A stretch of DNA of 64,000 nucleotides from Nocardia pseudovaccinii NBRC 100343 (GTDB lineage: Bacteria; Actinomycetota; Actinomycetes; Mycobacteriales; Mycobacteriaceae): NCBI RefSeq assembly GCF_001613225.1, contig NZ_BDBY01000168.1:1-64000 (forward strand), written 5' to 3'. The notes beneath the pieces are model-generated. The model ran no database searches. It was not told where the DNA came from and was given only the letters and a program-made list of their open reading frames with translations. The translations under genes were made by a program, and so were the position numbers. This document shows, piece by piece, positions 17,768-26,711 of the stretch. Position 1 is the stretch's first letter, and every line of letters starts with the position of its first letter.

Positions 17768-18067
17768 ATGACGAAGAAGAAGGCTCAGCCCAACCCGATG
17801 TTCGCGGTGACCATGGTCAATGCCATCCATCAGGATGTCGATGGCTACGGGGACAGATGGGTAGCCACCGTCGATCACGGGAATATGCGCGCCGACTGGA
17901 TCGCGGCCGCCGTTGCCAAGGACGCGCGTACGGTCCGGATCTGGTGCGACGACTGCGGAAACAGCGTCCATCTGTGTGCGGAGATCCGGGACTACCTGCC
18001 CTCGGATGTGCGCAAGGCACTGGCCGACGCCTGGGAGCACTACCACCCGACGCACCACGCCTCGTAG
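17768..18067 (+). CDS. Small hypothetical protein with CxxC motif
   Basis: A 99-residue protein I do not recognise. After a basic start (MTKKKAQPNP) it has a beta-rich first half and the motif WCDDCGNSVHLC, which could bind zinc or form a redox pair, then a helical C terminus ending in HYHPTHH. A GGAGG about 10 nt before the ATG supports expression. It converges on the MoeY-like gene, with 15 bp between the ends. Confidence 0.6.
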   Translation: MTKKKAQPNPMFAVTMVNAIHQDVDGYGDRWVATVDHGNMRADWIAAAVAKDARTVRIWCDDCGNSVHLCAEIRDYLPSDVRKALADAWEHYHPTHHAS

Positions 18068-18082
18068 TCGGCGGTTCGCGAG

Positions 18083-20359
18083 TCAGGCGAGATCGAGGAC
18101 CTGAACCAACGGGCGGCGCAGCGAACGCGCCGTCGGAGGTCCCGCGTACGCGAGCCGGAACAGCAGCACCTCGGCATGGTCCACATCGGTCTCGAACACC
18201 CGTTGATAGCGCTCGCGCAGCTCGCGGAGTTGGGCCTGCTCGCGTTTACAGAGGCCGTGGCCGCCGCCGCGTTCGAGGCGGGCGAAGAGGTAGGGCAGTG
18301 CGGTCATCGGTTGCAGTGCAATGCCTTTCGCCGTCGCGGTGAGCCACATCCGCTGCATGGCGCGCCCGCCGCGCAGATAGCTTTCGCGTGACACACCCGG
18401 CATCGTCAGCAGCCCGACGGCGGCGGCGCCTGCCACCGCGCGCCGCGAAAGGTCTTCCAGCGCACGGCCGCCGCCGATCTCGGCCAGACATTCCGCGACC
18501 CGCCACTGGCTGAGCAGTCGCAGCGCTCCGCGTTCGGCCGCGGTGAGTTCGGCGGTGGCGATATCGAGACCGTAGGGTTCGGCTCGCACTTCCTCGGGTG
18601 TCCACCGGTAGCCGCTCATCGCTTCGCGGTGCATCGCCCGGTTCAGCAGACCGATGCGATCGCCCGCGCCGATCAGCGCGCCGAGCTCCGCCAACTCCGT
18701 TCTCTCGCAGGACAGCTGTAATCGTCCGCCGAATTCGCCACAGGCGGTGACCAGCGATTGCGCCGTCTCCGCATCGAGCGGTCGCCGCAACTCGCGCCGC
18801 CGGTTGGTGACCCGGGTCGGGATATGCGCGACGAGCGGTGACGCCGCCGACTCCGGTGCGCCGGACAGTTCGACCGTGGCGACGAGGTCGGCTCTGGGCC
18901 ACGTCCGGATCTGCGTGCGCAATCCGAGCTGCCCGGCCGCGAGCTCGATATTCTCCAGCAGCGCACCGAACGCGACCCACGTTGCGCCGTGCGCGAAGTC
19001 GAGGCTGGGCAGGTCACGTCTCGGGTCGTGACGGCACTCCAGGACCGCCTTAGCGCGTCGCCAGGTCAGCGCCCACGGCTGCGCATTGTGTGCGGAGGGT
19101 GCCAGTGTGCCCATGGCCGCTATCCACCGCACGGCATCGTCGGATACCGTTGCGCGCTCAGATGGTTGCGGTGGCAGCGGCGGATCCCTTCGGGCCTCTT
19201 CGGCGATCGCGAATAATGCTGCGGGCGCGGCAGGTTCGCGATAGATGCAGTGCTTCGCGTCGATCAACTCGCCGGGATCGACGTAGTAGCGCCCGGATCC
19301 GACCGGTTCGCCGAGCAGCAGCCGACGCGCCGCATCCGCGACGATCGCGCCGCCGAGCGCCACACCGGAGGCGAGCTGAGGCCAGCTGCCGATCGTCCGT
19401 CCGACCTCGGGCAGCGAGGCCGCCGCGCGAGTGCTGAGCCGGGCCGCGTCGAGGATTTCGAGGACGTACGGGATCTTCTCCGGTGTCGTGGCATCGCGCA
19501 GATCCGCGGCCCGTACCGAACCGAGCAGACCGTGCAAGATCGGCCGATCCGGTTCGATATCGAAGCGCTCGATATCGAGTAGGCCGCGATCGCTGGTCTG
19601 CATGAGCACCGGAATGCCGTGGACGCGTGCCCGCTCTCGGAGCAGCACCTTGGTGTGCAGATCGTCGCACCCCTCGACCAGCAGATCGAGACCACCGCCG
19701 CCGAGCAGGAAGTCGTCGATGGCCTCTGGTCGAATCCCCTTCGGGCACCGCTCGATTCGAAGATACGGATCGATCTCGAACATCTGTCGCGCCGCGATGA
19801 CCGACTTCTCGATGCCGAGGTCGGCCACGCGGGCACGGATGCGATTCAGATTCGACAGGCCGAGCCGGTCGAGATCCGCGATCTTGAACGAACCGCCGAT
19901 TCCTTCGAGTGCGAGGGTGAGCGCGGCCGCACTGCCGACCGAGAGCCCGACCACGCCGATCCGCATCCGCGCCAGCCGCTGCTGTTCCTCCCGGGTGATC
20001 CGGTAGCGGTTGCGGTCGGTGCGGACCTCCCGAAATTCCGTCTCGGGCAACACATGTACGAGATCAGCCGACCACGGGTACCAGACCCACCTGCCGTATT
20101 CGGCGGGATCCGTGCCGTGCAGCTGCCCTACGCGCTCGTCCAACTCGCCACGGGAACATGCGGGTTCGCGTGCGAGCACGAGTTGTCGCAATTGCTCGGA
20201 AAGCGTGTCGCATACCCGCACGTCCGTTGTCGCCAGTAGTTCGGATAATGCCGACCGGTCCCTATCGATGGCCAGATCGAAATGAATTGGCCGCCATTCG
20301 GGAATGTCATCGTGCTTGTCGGCGCGCTCCCGTAGATCCCGGCCCAAATCGATGCGCAA
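18083..20359 (-). CDS. MoeY-like fusion of E1/ThiF adenylating domain and nitroreductase
   Basis: A 758-residue fusion resembling mycobacterial Rv1355c (MoeY). Residues 1-120 are a unique N-terminal region. An E1/MoeB/ThiF Rossmann domain follows at about 130-370, with GVVGLSVGSAAALTLALEG, the nucleotide-binding DLDRLGLSNLNR and a LLVEGCDDLHTK acceptor-site block. It lacks the CxxC zinc pairs and an obvious catalytic cysteine of canonical E1 enzymes. Residues about 415-758 form a nitroreductase-like domain (GTLAPSAHNAQPWAL at its start). The MoeY name comes from sequence resemblance only; the reaction is unknown. No ubiquitin-like partner or cofactor-biosynthesis gene lies alongside. Confidence 0.75.
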   Translation of the reverse strand: MRIDLGRDLRERADKHDDIPEWRPIHFDLAIDRDRSALSELLATTDVRVCDTLSEQLRQLVLAREPACSRGELDERVGQLHGTDPAEYGRWVWYPWSADLVHVLPETEFREVRTDRNRYRITREEQQRLARMRIGVVGLSVGSAAALTLALEGIGGSFKIADLDRLGLSNLNRIRARVADLGIEKSVIAARQMFEIDPYLRIERCPKGIRPEAIDDFLLGGGGLDLLVEGCDDLHTKVLLRERARVHGIPVLMQTSDRGLLDIERFDIEPDRPILHGLLGSVRAADLRDATTPEKIPYVLEILDAARLSTRAAASLPEVGRTIGSWPQLASGVALGGAIVADAARRLLLGEPVGSGRYYVDPGELIDAKHCIYREPAAPAALFAIAEEARRDPPLPPQPSERATVSDDAVRWIAAMGTLAPSAHNAQPWALTWRRAKAVLECRHDPRRDLPSLDFAHGATWVAFGALLENIELAAGQLGLRTQIRTWPRADLVATVELSGAPESAASPLVAHIPTRVTNRRRELRRPLDAETAQSLVTACGEFGGRLQLSCERTELAELGALIGAGDRIGLLNRAMHREAMSGYRWTPEEVRAEPYGLDIATAELTAAERGALRLLSQWRVAECLAEIGGGRALEDLSRRAVAGAAAVGLLTMPGVSRESYLRGGRAMQRMWLTATAKGIALQPMTALPYLFARLERGGGHGLCKREQAQLRELRERYQRVFETDVDHAEVLLFRLAYAGPPTARSLRRPLVQVLDLA

Positions 20360-20500
20360 AACCCCTCCCGGCGTGTGCGTGCGGATCGCTCTACCAAGGT
20401 CTACACCCGACCAGCCGGTAACTAGTTATGATTGAGCAAGCCGGTGGAGATCGCTGAAATCGACCGGCGCGTCAGTGGATTCGCGGCAGGGCGGCGCGTG

Positions 20501-21943
20501 CTATTCGGCTGGCATGTGGGTCGCCGCAACTGTGTCCGCGGGGTAGATCATCCGGTCCGGCGGGTTGCTCGTGCGACGTGCCAGCGGGTAGTAGACGGCC
20601 GCTGTGAAGACGATGCCGACGATCCAGGAGATATCCGCGCCGCCGAGCAGATCGGTGATCGGGCCGGTGTAGAGCTTCTGTGCGAGGAACGGGATCTGGG
20701 CGAGAATGCCGAGGGTATAGCAGGCCAGCGCGGCGAAGTTCCAGCGTCCGTAGCGGCCGTCGGGATCGTAGAGCGCCGGGATATCGATGCGTTCGCGCGA
20801 GATCAGGTAGTAGTCGATCAGGTTGATCGCACTCCACGGGGTGAAGACCATGAGCAGGACGAGCACGAAATTCTTGAAGTTATCGAGGAAGTCGGCACTG
20901 GCCCCGATGGCGATCAGCATCGACACCACGGTGAAGCCCACGATATAGGCGGCGCGCGTGGCCTGCGTGGTGTGCGACCGACCGTTGAATGCGGTCACCG
21001 AGGTCAGGATGGACATGAACCCGCCGTAGGCATTGAGACAGTTCACCGTCAGCTTGCCGACCACGATGACCAGGTAGATCAGCAGCGCGATCGCGGACGG
21101 TCCGGCGAGGTCGCCGATGAAGCCGACTTGATTGCCCAGGAACGCTTTTCCGGCGACCGCGGCCACCAGCGCGCCGAGCGTCATCGCCCACTGCGAGCCG
21201 AGCACGCTGCCCGCGAAGGTGGACCAGAACGTGGTCCGCGCACTCGTCGTGCGGGGCAGATAGCGCGAATAGTCCGCGACGTACGGTCCGAAGGTCAGCT
21301 GCCAACCCGCACCGAGGGAGATCGCGAGGACGAAGGTCACGATGTCGAAGGATTCGGTACCGACGTAGGCGCTGACATCGTATTCGGCGAACAGACGGAT
21401 GGTCAGGTAGGTGAAACCGATGATGCCGACCACGGTCGCGATTCGGCCGATCACGTGGATCAGCCGATAGCCGGTCACCGCGACCACTGCCGTGAGCGCA
21501 CCGAAGACGAGTATGCCGACGGTCGAATTGTCCACGTGCAGGATCTTGTTCACCGCCTGACCGGCCAATACCGTACCGGTCGCGGCGAAACCGAGATACA
21601 TCACGATCACCAGCAACAGCGGCACTACCGCACCGAGGACGCCGAATTGCGCTCTGCTGGAGATCATTTGCGGCAATCCGAGCCGTGGCCCCTGCGCCGA
21701 ATGCAGCGCCATCACGATGCCGCCGAGAATATTGCCGAGCAGCAATCCGATAATCGCCCACAGCGCGTCGGCGCCGAATACCACCGCCAATGCACCGTCG
21801 ACGATCGCGGTGATCTGCATATTCGCCCCGAACCAGAGGGTGAATTGATGGCGCGGCGTGCCGTGGCGTTCGGCATCGGGAATTACTTCGATGGTGCGGC
21901 GCTCGATCTGCAGTCCGGCGTCGATTTCGTCGTGGTGCGGCAT
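20501..21943 (-). CDS. NCS1-family cytosine/purine permease
   Basis: A nucleobase:cation symporter-1 of about 480 residues with 12 predicted helices. Family marks include the N-terminal RHQFTLWFGANMQITAIVDGAL, SSRAQFGVLGAVVP, a central GWQLTFGPYVADYSRYLP and the late FTPWSAINLIDYYLISRE. It should import a nucleobase or related compound. The ATG at 21943 follows GGAAGGCGG; in-frame codons further upstream would run into the operator palindrome. It is divergent from the HutC-type regulator, which is the obvious controller. Confidence 0.88.
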   Translation of the reverse strand: MPHHDEIDAGLQIERRTIEVIPDAERHGTPRHQFTLWFGANMQITAIVDGALAVVFGADALWAIIGLLLGNILGGIVMALHSAQGPRLGLPQMISSRAQFGVLGAVVPLLLVIVMYLGFAATGTVLAGQAVNKILHVDNSTVGILVFGALTAVVAVTGYRLIHVIGRIATVVGIIGFTYLTIRLFAEYDVSAYVGTESFDIVTFVLAISLGAGWQLTFGPYVADYSRYLPRTTSARTTFWSTFAGSVLGSQWAMTLGALVAAVAGKAFLGNQVGFIGDLAGPSAIALLIYLVIVVGKLTVNCLNAYGGFMSILTSVTAFNGRSHTTQATRAAYIVGFTVVSMLIAIGASADFLDNFKNFVLVLLMVFTPWSAINLIDYYLISRERIDIPALYDPDGRYGRWNFAALACYTLGILAQIPFLAQKLYTGPITDLLGGADISWIVGIVFTAAVYYPLARRTSNPPDRMIYPADTVAATHMPAE

Positions 21944-22004
21944 GGATCCGCCTTCCATCAGGAGAAGGGGAGCAGCTGGGACAGCCTGCCCAGATGCATA
22001 GTCC

Positions 22005-22014
22005 TGTATATACA
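22005..22014. promoter_or_regulatory. HutC/GntR-type operator, perfect TGTATATACA palindrome
   Basis: TGTATATACA is a perfect 10-bp palindrome between the permease (start 21943) and the GntR gene (start 22073). It matches the core of operators bound by HutC-subfamily regulators (TTGTATATACAA). It is unusually AT-rich for its surroundings. Binding here would control both divergent genes. Confidence 0.7.
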
Positions 22015-22072
22015 AGTGACTGTCAACCGGAACGGCTAGGGTTGCGGCCAGGCGACGTGAGAGGTGGTGGCG

Positions 22073-22828
22073 ATGGCCCGCCCGGTGGGCGATGCAGACC
22101 TAGCGGTCTTGTTCGCGGCGTCCGGACCCGATGCGGCACCGGCATATGAGCGGATCAAGACCCTGATCCGCACGCAGATCGGTGCCGGACGCTGGGTCGC
22201 GGGGGATCAGCTGCCCTCGGAGCATCAGCTGGTCGACGCGCTCGGAATCTCCCGCATGACGGTCAACCGGGCACTGCGTGAGCTGGCCGCGGCCGGGGTG
22301 GTCGTTCGGATGATGGGGGTCGGCACGTTCGTCGCACCCGCGAAGGTGGCCTCGCCGCTGTTCGAGGTGCGCAATATCGCCGATGAGATCCAGCAGCGCG
22401 GTCACCGGCACCGCACCGAGGTCATCTTCCTGCGCAGCGAACCTCTCGACACCGCCAACCCACTGCTCGACGATTGGCCGAGCGATTCGGTATTCCATTC
22501 GCTGCTGGTGCATTTCGACGACGAGGTGCCGATCCAGGTGGAGGACCGCTACGTCAACCCCGCGGCCGCACCCGGCTATCTCGACCAGAATTTCGCCGGG
22601 ATCACCCCGAACCGGTACCTCAGCGAGGTAGCCCCGCTGGTGCGCGGTGAGCACGTCGTCGAGGCGGTACAGGGCAGCAAGGAGGACTGCAGGCTACTGC
22701 GCATCCGCCGCACCGAACCGTGCCTCCAGATCCGCCGTCGCACTTGGTCCACGAGTGCCTTGGTGAGCGTGGCGCGCCTGGTCCACCCCGGCTCCCGCAG
22801 CCGCCTCGAAGGTGCGTTCGGCGCCTGA
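22073..22828 (+). CDS. GntR-family regulator, HutC subfamily (UTRA domain)
   Basis: A 251-residue repressor. A GntR winged helix covers about residues 20-90 (YERIKTLIRTQIGAGRWVAGDQLPSEHQLVDALGISRMTVNRALRELAAAGV, in two blocks). A UTRA ligand domain follows, with NRYLSEVAPLVRGEHVVEAV as in HutC. HutC proteins respond to urocanate, but no hut genes are nearby, so the ligand here may be a nucleobase or its product. The ATG at 22073 has GAGAGGTGG 8 nt upstream; GTG at 22064 is an alternative. It is divergent from the NCS1 permease with a palindromic operator between them. Confidence 0.87.
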   Translation: MARPVGDADLAVLFAASGPDAAPAYERIKTLIRTQIGAGRWVAGDQLPSEHQLVDALGISRMTVNRALRELAAAGVVVRMMGVGTFVAPAKVASPLFEVRNIADEIQQRGHRHRTEVIFLRSEPLDTANPLLDDWPSDSVFHSLLVHFDDEVPIQVEDRYVNPAAAPGYLDQNFAGITPNRYLSEVAPLVRGEHVVEAVQGSKEDCRLLRIRRTEPCLQIRRRTWSTSALVSVARLVHPGSRSRLEGAFGA

Positions 22829-22887
22829 TCCGGCTGGGCGGGAACGTCTCGCGCGCATCGATCCGCGCAAGGTGCGCGGCGCCGCGG

Positions 22888-23607
22888 TCAGGTGCCGAAC
22901 TGCATGGCGTGGGTGACGATCGCGTCGAGACGCGCGTGATGTGCACCCTTCCAATAGGTTCGGCCGCAGTCGACGCACTGTGCGAACGCGTCGTAGGTGC
23001 GCTCGGTCTCGTCCGGGAGCTGGCCACGCAGGGTCTGCTTGTCGGTTACCCGCAGCGGGCCGTTGCAGGCGGTGCAGCGGGTCCATGGCGCAAGGTGCGG
23101 CGCGAAACGCGACAGCACGTCGTCGAGTTGCTCGACGGGACGGTGACTGTAAATGTATGCGCCAGCGAAGATTTCGCGTCGATGCAGCAGTCCGCGATCG
23201 CGGGAGAGCAGGATGCGATGTTCGGTTGCCGAGCGCGTGGCGAGTGCGGCGTCGCCGATATCCGGATTTTCGTAGGCGGTGTCGACGCCGAGCAGGCGCA
23301 GCCGCCGCGCCAGGGTGCCGAGGTGAATATCCAGCAGGAAACGCAGCGGTTCGTCGAATCGCTGCGGGCGCACCACGGCGCGCACCGACACCGACTCGCC
23401 GTCGATGGGCAGATACGACGGGTCCACGGACCGACCGTCGACCAGCAGTTCGCCCGCCTCGGTGAGCGGCACGCCCAGCGATTCCACGATATGTCCGAGC
23501 GTCGACACGGTGTCGATCCGCACGGGGGAGCGACCGTCCCGCTGTGCGGCCGCGACGAACAGCCGCAATTCGGGCGCGAAATCAATCGTGATCTGCGCGG
23601 TGCTCAC
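22888..23607 (-). CDS. Ub-Mut7C protein: ubiquitin-like plus Mut7-C RNase-like domain
   Basis: A protein of about 239 residues. The first 80 residues form a ubiquitin/MoaD-like domain (ITIDFAPELRLFVA, ELLVDGRSVDPSYL). A Mut7-C PIN-like domain follows (RFLLDIHLGTLARRLRLLGVDTAYEN, ILLSRDRGLLHR) and ends in a zinc ribbon with RCTACNG and QCVDCGRTYWKG. The fusion is widespread in bacteria and is thought to act in RNA processing; the activity is not established. The start may be GTG at 23607 or a codon at 23628. It follows the orphan ATP-synthase Fo genes where F1 genes would be expected. Confidence 0.8.
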   Translation of the reverse strand: MSTAQITIDFAPELRLFVAAAQRDGRSPVRIDTVSTLGHIVESLGVPLTEAGELLVDGRSVDPSYLPIDGESVSVRAVVRPQRFDEPLRFLLDIHLGTLARRLRLLGVDTAYENPDIGDAALATRSATEHRILLSRDRGLLHRREIFAGAYIYSHRPVEQLDDVLSRFAPHLAPWTRCTACNGPLRVTDKQTLRGQLPDETERTYDAFAQCVDCGRTYWKGAHHARLDAIVTHAMQFGT

Positions 23608-23650
23608 GCGGCCAGCATGCCAGGGCATGCGGTCCGGCGACCACCCGGTT

Positions 23651-24259
23651 TTACAAAGTCCAGGGCTCGGCGCGGCGGCGGACCGGTGGCTCGGCGTTGG
23701 CCATCGCCTCGAGGTCCTCGAGGAATTTGTCGATACTGTCGGCCGCCACGTGTGTGGAGCCGATCTCGTAGCGGACCTTTTCCTCGGTGCTGTCCATCAC
23801 CGTGGTGATGAGCTCGTCCTTCAGATCGCGGATGAGCTGGGTGCGCATCTGGGCGATCTGGTCGCGGCCCTGGCTGCGGACCCGAGCGACCTCGGCGTCG
23901 GCGAATTCGCGCATCTTGGCAATGATGCGTTCGGCGTCGGCGCGTGCGTCCTCGCGGATGTGCTCGAGTTCGGCCTGGGCGTCGGTCACCGCGTTGTCGT
24001 AGGCGCGTTTGGCCTCGACGAGGCGGTCGGCCGCCTGCTGGTTCTCCTCCAGCTGTTTCTGAATATTGTTCTGCGCCTTGGCCATCAGCCGCTTGACCGG
24101 CGGCGCCACCCATTTGACGATGACGAAGATGATGACCGCGAAACCGAAGAGCTGGCTGAAGAAGATCGGCCAGTCGAAGGTGATGTGGAAAATGCCGGAG
24201 TCCTCGGACCCGGCTGCGCGGATAGCCCCTTCGGCAAGGATGCCGCTGTTGAGGTTCAT
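23651..24259 (-). CDS. ATP synthase b-type subunit: truncated b-delta (AtpH-like) lacking the delta domain
   Basis: A 202-residue protein with one membrane helix at about residues 30-52 (IFFSQLFGFAVIIFVIVKWVAPP) and a long charged coiled coil. SQLFGFAVI, NIQKQLEENQQAADRL-EAK and the terminal DSIDKFLEDLEAMA align with the b-like first ~170 residues of the mycobacterial b-delta fusion AtpH (about 446 residues). The delta domain that should follow is missing: the protein stops 12 residues after EAMANA. There is no frameshifted delta remnant before the Mut7-C gene. It is the last gene of the Fo cluster, only 3 bp after atpF. With the canonical b subunit it could form a heterodimeric stalk lacking its F1 anchor. 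Confidence 0.8.
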   Translation of the reverse strand: MNLNSGILAEGAIRAAGSEDSGIFHITFDWPIFFSQLFGFAVIIFVIVKWVAPPVKRLMAKAQNNIQKQLEENQQAADRLVEAKRAYDNAVTDAQAELEHIREDARADAERIIAKMREFADAEVARVRSQGRDQIAQMRTQLIRDLKDELITTVMDSTEEKVRYEIGSTHVAADSIDKFLEDLEAMANAEPPVRRRAEPWTL

Positions 24260-24262
24260 TGG

Positions 24263-24766
24263 CTACGCTCGTTCTGATTTGTGGCCGGCGCTGGTGCCGG
24301 CGTGCCGATCCTTGATGCCGAGCACTCGATCGGCCAATGTCTCGGCGAGCGGTTCGACAGCCTCACGCAGCTCCGCGGCCACTTGGTCCGCCTGGGCCCG
24401 CAGTTCCGTCGCGGATTCCGCGACGATCCTGTCGGCCTCGTCCTGCGCTTCACTTCGCAACTGCTCGAGGATAATTCGGCCCTCGTGCCTCGCCTGGTTC
24501 CTGATCTCGACCGCTTCACTGCGCGCCTGCGCGACGGCGGCCTGGTATTTCGCTTCGGCGTCGGCGAACAAGGACTTGGCTTCCTTGTTGTCGACCGCGG
24601 TTTCGGCGACTCTCGCCTCGCGTTCCGCCAATACCTTGCGTATCGGCGGAACGACGAAGAACCACATGACCCCGAGCACGATCAGGAAGATCAAAAGCTC
24701 GGCGAAGAATGTGCCGTTGGGGATCAGGAAGTTCCCCTCGGCAACAACATCCGTTCGCGGAGTCAT
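24263..24766 (-). CDS. atpF: ATP synthase Fo subunit b
   Basis: A 167-residue b subunit of the peripheral stalk. NFLIPNGTFFAELLIFLIVLGVMWFFVVPPIRKVL is the membrane helix and hinge typical of actinobacterial AtpF. A long charged coiled coil follows (ERE-RVAETAVDNKEAKSLFADAEAKY and on), ending with ADRVLGIKD. The length is normal. It lies 6 bp after atpE and 3 bp before the truncated b-delta gene. It is part of a cluster with no F1 genes. Confidence 0.88.
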   Translation of the reverse strand: MTPRTDVVAEGNFLIPNGTFFAELLIFLIVLGVMWFFVVPPIRKVLAEREARVAETAVDNKEAKSLFADAEAKYQAAVAQARSEAVEIRNQARHEGRIILEQLRSEAQDEADRIVAESATELRAQADQVAAELREAVEPLAETLADRVLGIKDRHAGTSAGHKSERA

Positions 24767-24772
24767 ACTGAA

Positions 24773-25033
<261 letters not shown>

Positions 25034-25112
25034 TCACTTCCTGTTCTTTACTGAGCTCGATCGGCGGCGCCGATCCGTAGTTGTTTGAAGCGACCCGAAA
25101 GCGTCGCAGGGG

Positions 25113-25901
25113 CTAATGCTCGTCCTCCAGCGACATCGACTGGCTGAAGTAGAGGACGGTCAACAGCGAGAAGATGAATGCCTGGATGGCTCCGACGAAG
25201 AGATCGAAGAGTTTCCAGATGGCATTCGGCCCCCAGCTGATCCAGAACGGGAACAATGCGATCACCGAGACCATCACGCCGCCCGCGAACATGTTGCCGA
25301 ACAATCGCAGCGACAGCGAGAGCGGTTTGGCGACTTCCTCGATGACATTGATGAAAACCATCGGGCCCCATCCGGTGTGGCCCTTCAGCAACTGCTTGGC
25401 ATGGCCACCGGGGCCGCGCCGATAAACACCCGCACCCTGATACATGATGAAGACGAACAGGGCCAGCGCGTAGACGAAATTGACGTCCGACGCGGGCGGT
25501 GCGATCAATTCGCCGTGTCCGTACTGCACCGGCAGCACGGACAACCAGTTCGACAACAGGATGTAGATGAACAGCGTGACGGCCAGTGGCAGCGCGAACG
25601 GCGCGACCTTCATGCCGATGGCGCTTTCCACCTGGTTGCGCATCTGGACCGTGACGGTCTCGAAGAACAGCTGCACGCCGTTGGGTACACCCGAAGTCAG
25701 CTTCGCCCGCAGGTAGAACGCGAGACCGAGGACGATCGCCGCCGCGAGGGCGGTCGAAATGATCGTGTCGACATTGAAGTCCATACCCCACAGATGCGCG
25801 ACCGCATGTTCGCCGACCTTGATTTTCGGCTCTTCGGCGGGCGCTTCCTCCGCGAGTACCGGAAGCGCCGACTGGGCGATGAAGGCGAGTTGATTCGTCA
25901 T
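25113..25901 (-). CDS. atpB: ATP synthase Fo subunit a
   Basis: A 262-residue membrane subunit that forms the proton half-channels with the c ring. The essential arginine is Arg199 in [17 protein letters not shown], fully conserved; [21 protein letters not shown] and [21 protein letters not shown] are the other conserved blocks. Five to six helices are expected. The start overlaps the end of atpI by 4 bp (ATGA). An 82-bp gap separates it from atpE. Intact proton-path residues argue that the orphan cluster is functional. Confidence 0.92.
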   Translation of the reverse strand: MTNQLAFIAQSALPVLAEEAPAEEPKIKVGEHAVAHLWGMDFNVDTIISTALAAAIVLGLAFYLRAKLTSGVPNGVQLFFETVTVQMRNQVESAIGMKVAPFALPLAVTLFIYILLSNWLSVLPVQYGHGELIAPPASDVNFVYALALFVFIMYQGAGVYRRGPGGHAKQLLKGHTGWGPMVFINVIEEVAKPLSLSLRLFGNMFAGGVMVSVIALFPFWISWGPNAIWKLFDLFVGAIQAFIFSLLTVLYFSQSMSLEDEH

Positions 25902-26299
25902 GATTGCTGGCGAAGCTCCTTCACTTCAGGCAAGACGGTGACCAACACCAGAATCACTTGAAAGGCGGCCAGGCCGAAGAAGATTCCGATGCCGTGCGGC
26001 CTTGCCAGGAAACCCACTGCGAGTGAACCGCCGGTTATTACGATCAGCCGAGTCGCCGAGGAGAGGTACAACCCCTGTTTCCTCGGTTTCTCGGCGTCGG
26101 CGACACGGTTGACCGTCAATCGGGTCAGTTGGGCATTCACCCAACCGAGTCCGAGTCCGATGCAGATGAACAGGCCGACCAGCAGCCCGTTGAGCGGACC
26201 GGCCGCAGCAAGAGTCAACACGCCGACGCCTATTGCGAAGACGGTCGCACGGCGCATTCGGAGTGCATTGACATCCACCTCGACACCGTCCTCGGTCAT
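25898..26299 (-). CDS. atpI: AtpI-like membrane protein of the Fo cluster
   Basis: A 133-residue protein with four predicted helices (around [27 protein letters not shown] and [42 protein letters not shown]). Its size, topology and position before atpB match AtpI, an assembly factor or ion channel of ATP synthase operons. I chose the ATG at 26299 because GAGGTG ends 5 nt before it; an ATG at 26302 is too close. It is the first gene of the cluster and overlaps atpB by 4 bp. Confidence 0.82.
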   Translation of the reverse strand: MTEDGVEVDVNALRMRRATVFAIGVGVLTLAAAGPLNGLLVGLFICIGLGLGWVNAQLTRLTVNRVADAEKPRKQGLYLSSATRLIVITGGSLAVGFLARPHGIGIFFGLAAFQVILVLVTVLPEVKELRQQS

Positions 26300-26711
26300 C
26301 ATCCCACCTCGTAGTGGGGTCTTGATTGATCGATAGCATACACATTAGGAACCCTTTTGCGAGGCAATGTTTTTGATCTTTCTCGGGCGGGTTTTCGTAC
26401 GATGTCCATCGGGAGACAGTGTCATGCTGAAGACAACTTGATCAACCGAAGATCTTGGTTTGCGCCGGGTAATTCGGACAAAACGGTCACCGTATCGCTG
26501 GCCGCTATTGCTCGGCTTATTCGAGTTCGGCGCCTAATTTCGGTCATGTATTTGTAAAGAGATTCTAAAGCAATCGCCAGTAGGTCGAGCTGGAGTCGGG
26601 TCGCGGCAGCCGATCGCGCGATCGCCGCGGTATCCGGATACCGCATCCGGGCGGAAACTCTGGATAGCTGGCGCGCTGCCGTTCTGTCCGAACTGTACGG
26701 GGTGCCATGGT
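26300..26711. other. 412-bp gene-free stretch, AT-richer, with two perfect palindromes
   Basis: No credible gene is found. The part next to atpI is AT-rich for this genome and should hold the promoter of the Fo operon (a TATGCT on the minus strand at 26335-26340 is a weak -10 candidate without a good -35). The part next to the monooxygenase contains CGATCGCGCGATCG at 26611-26624 and an 18-bp palindrome at 26627-26644. Confidence 0.6.
26611..26644. promoter_or_regulatory. Adjacent perfect palindromes (14 bp and 18 bp)
   Basis: CGATCGCGCGATCG at 26611-26624 and GCGGTATCCGGATACCGC at 26627-26644 are both perfect palindromes, 2 bp apart. They lie about 70-100 bp after the monooxygenase stop and over 300 bp upstream of atpI. 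They could be a regulator site or a cruciform terminator. The first is partly expected by chance in GC-rich DNA; the second is less so. Confidence 0.35.

Noticed and set aside
20432..22039. Plus-strand open frame of about 535 codons
   Set aside because: Antisense to the NCS1 permease; Asp/Glu/Arg-rich with no domain, while the minus strand encodes a clear 12-helix carrier.
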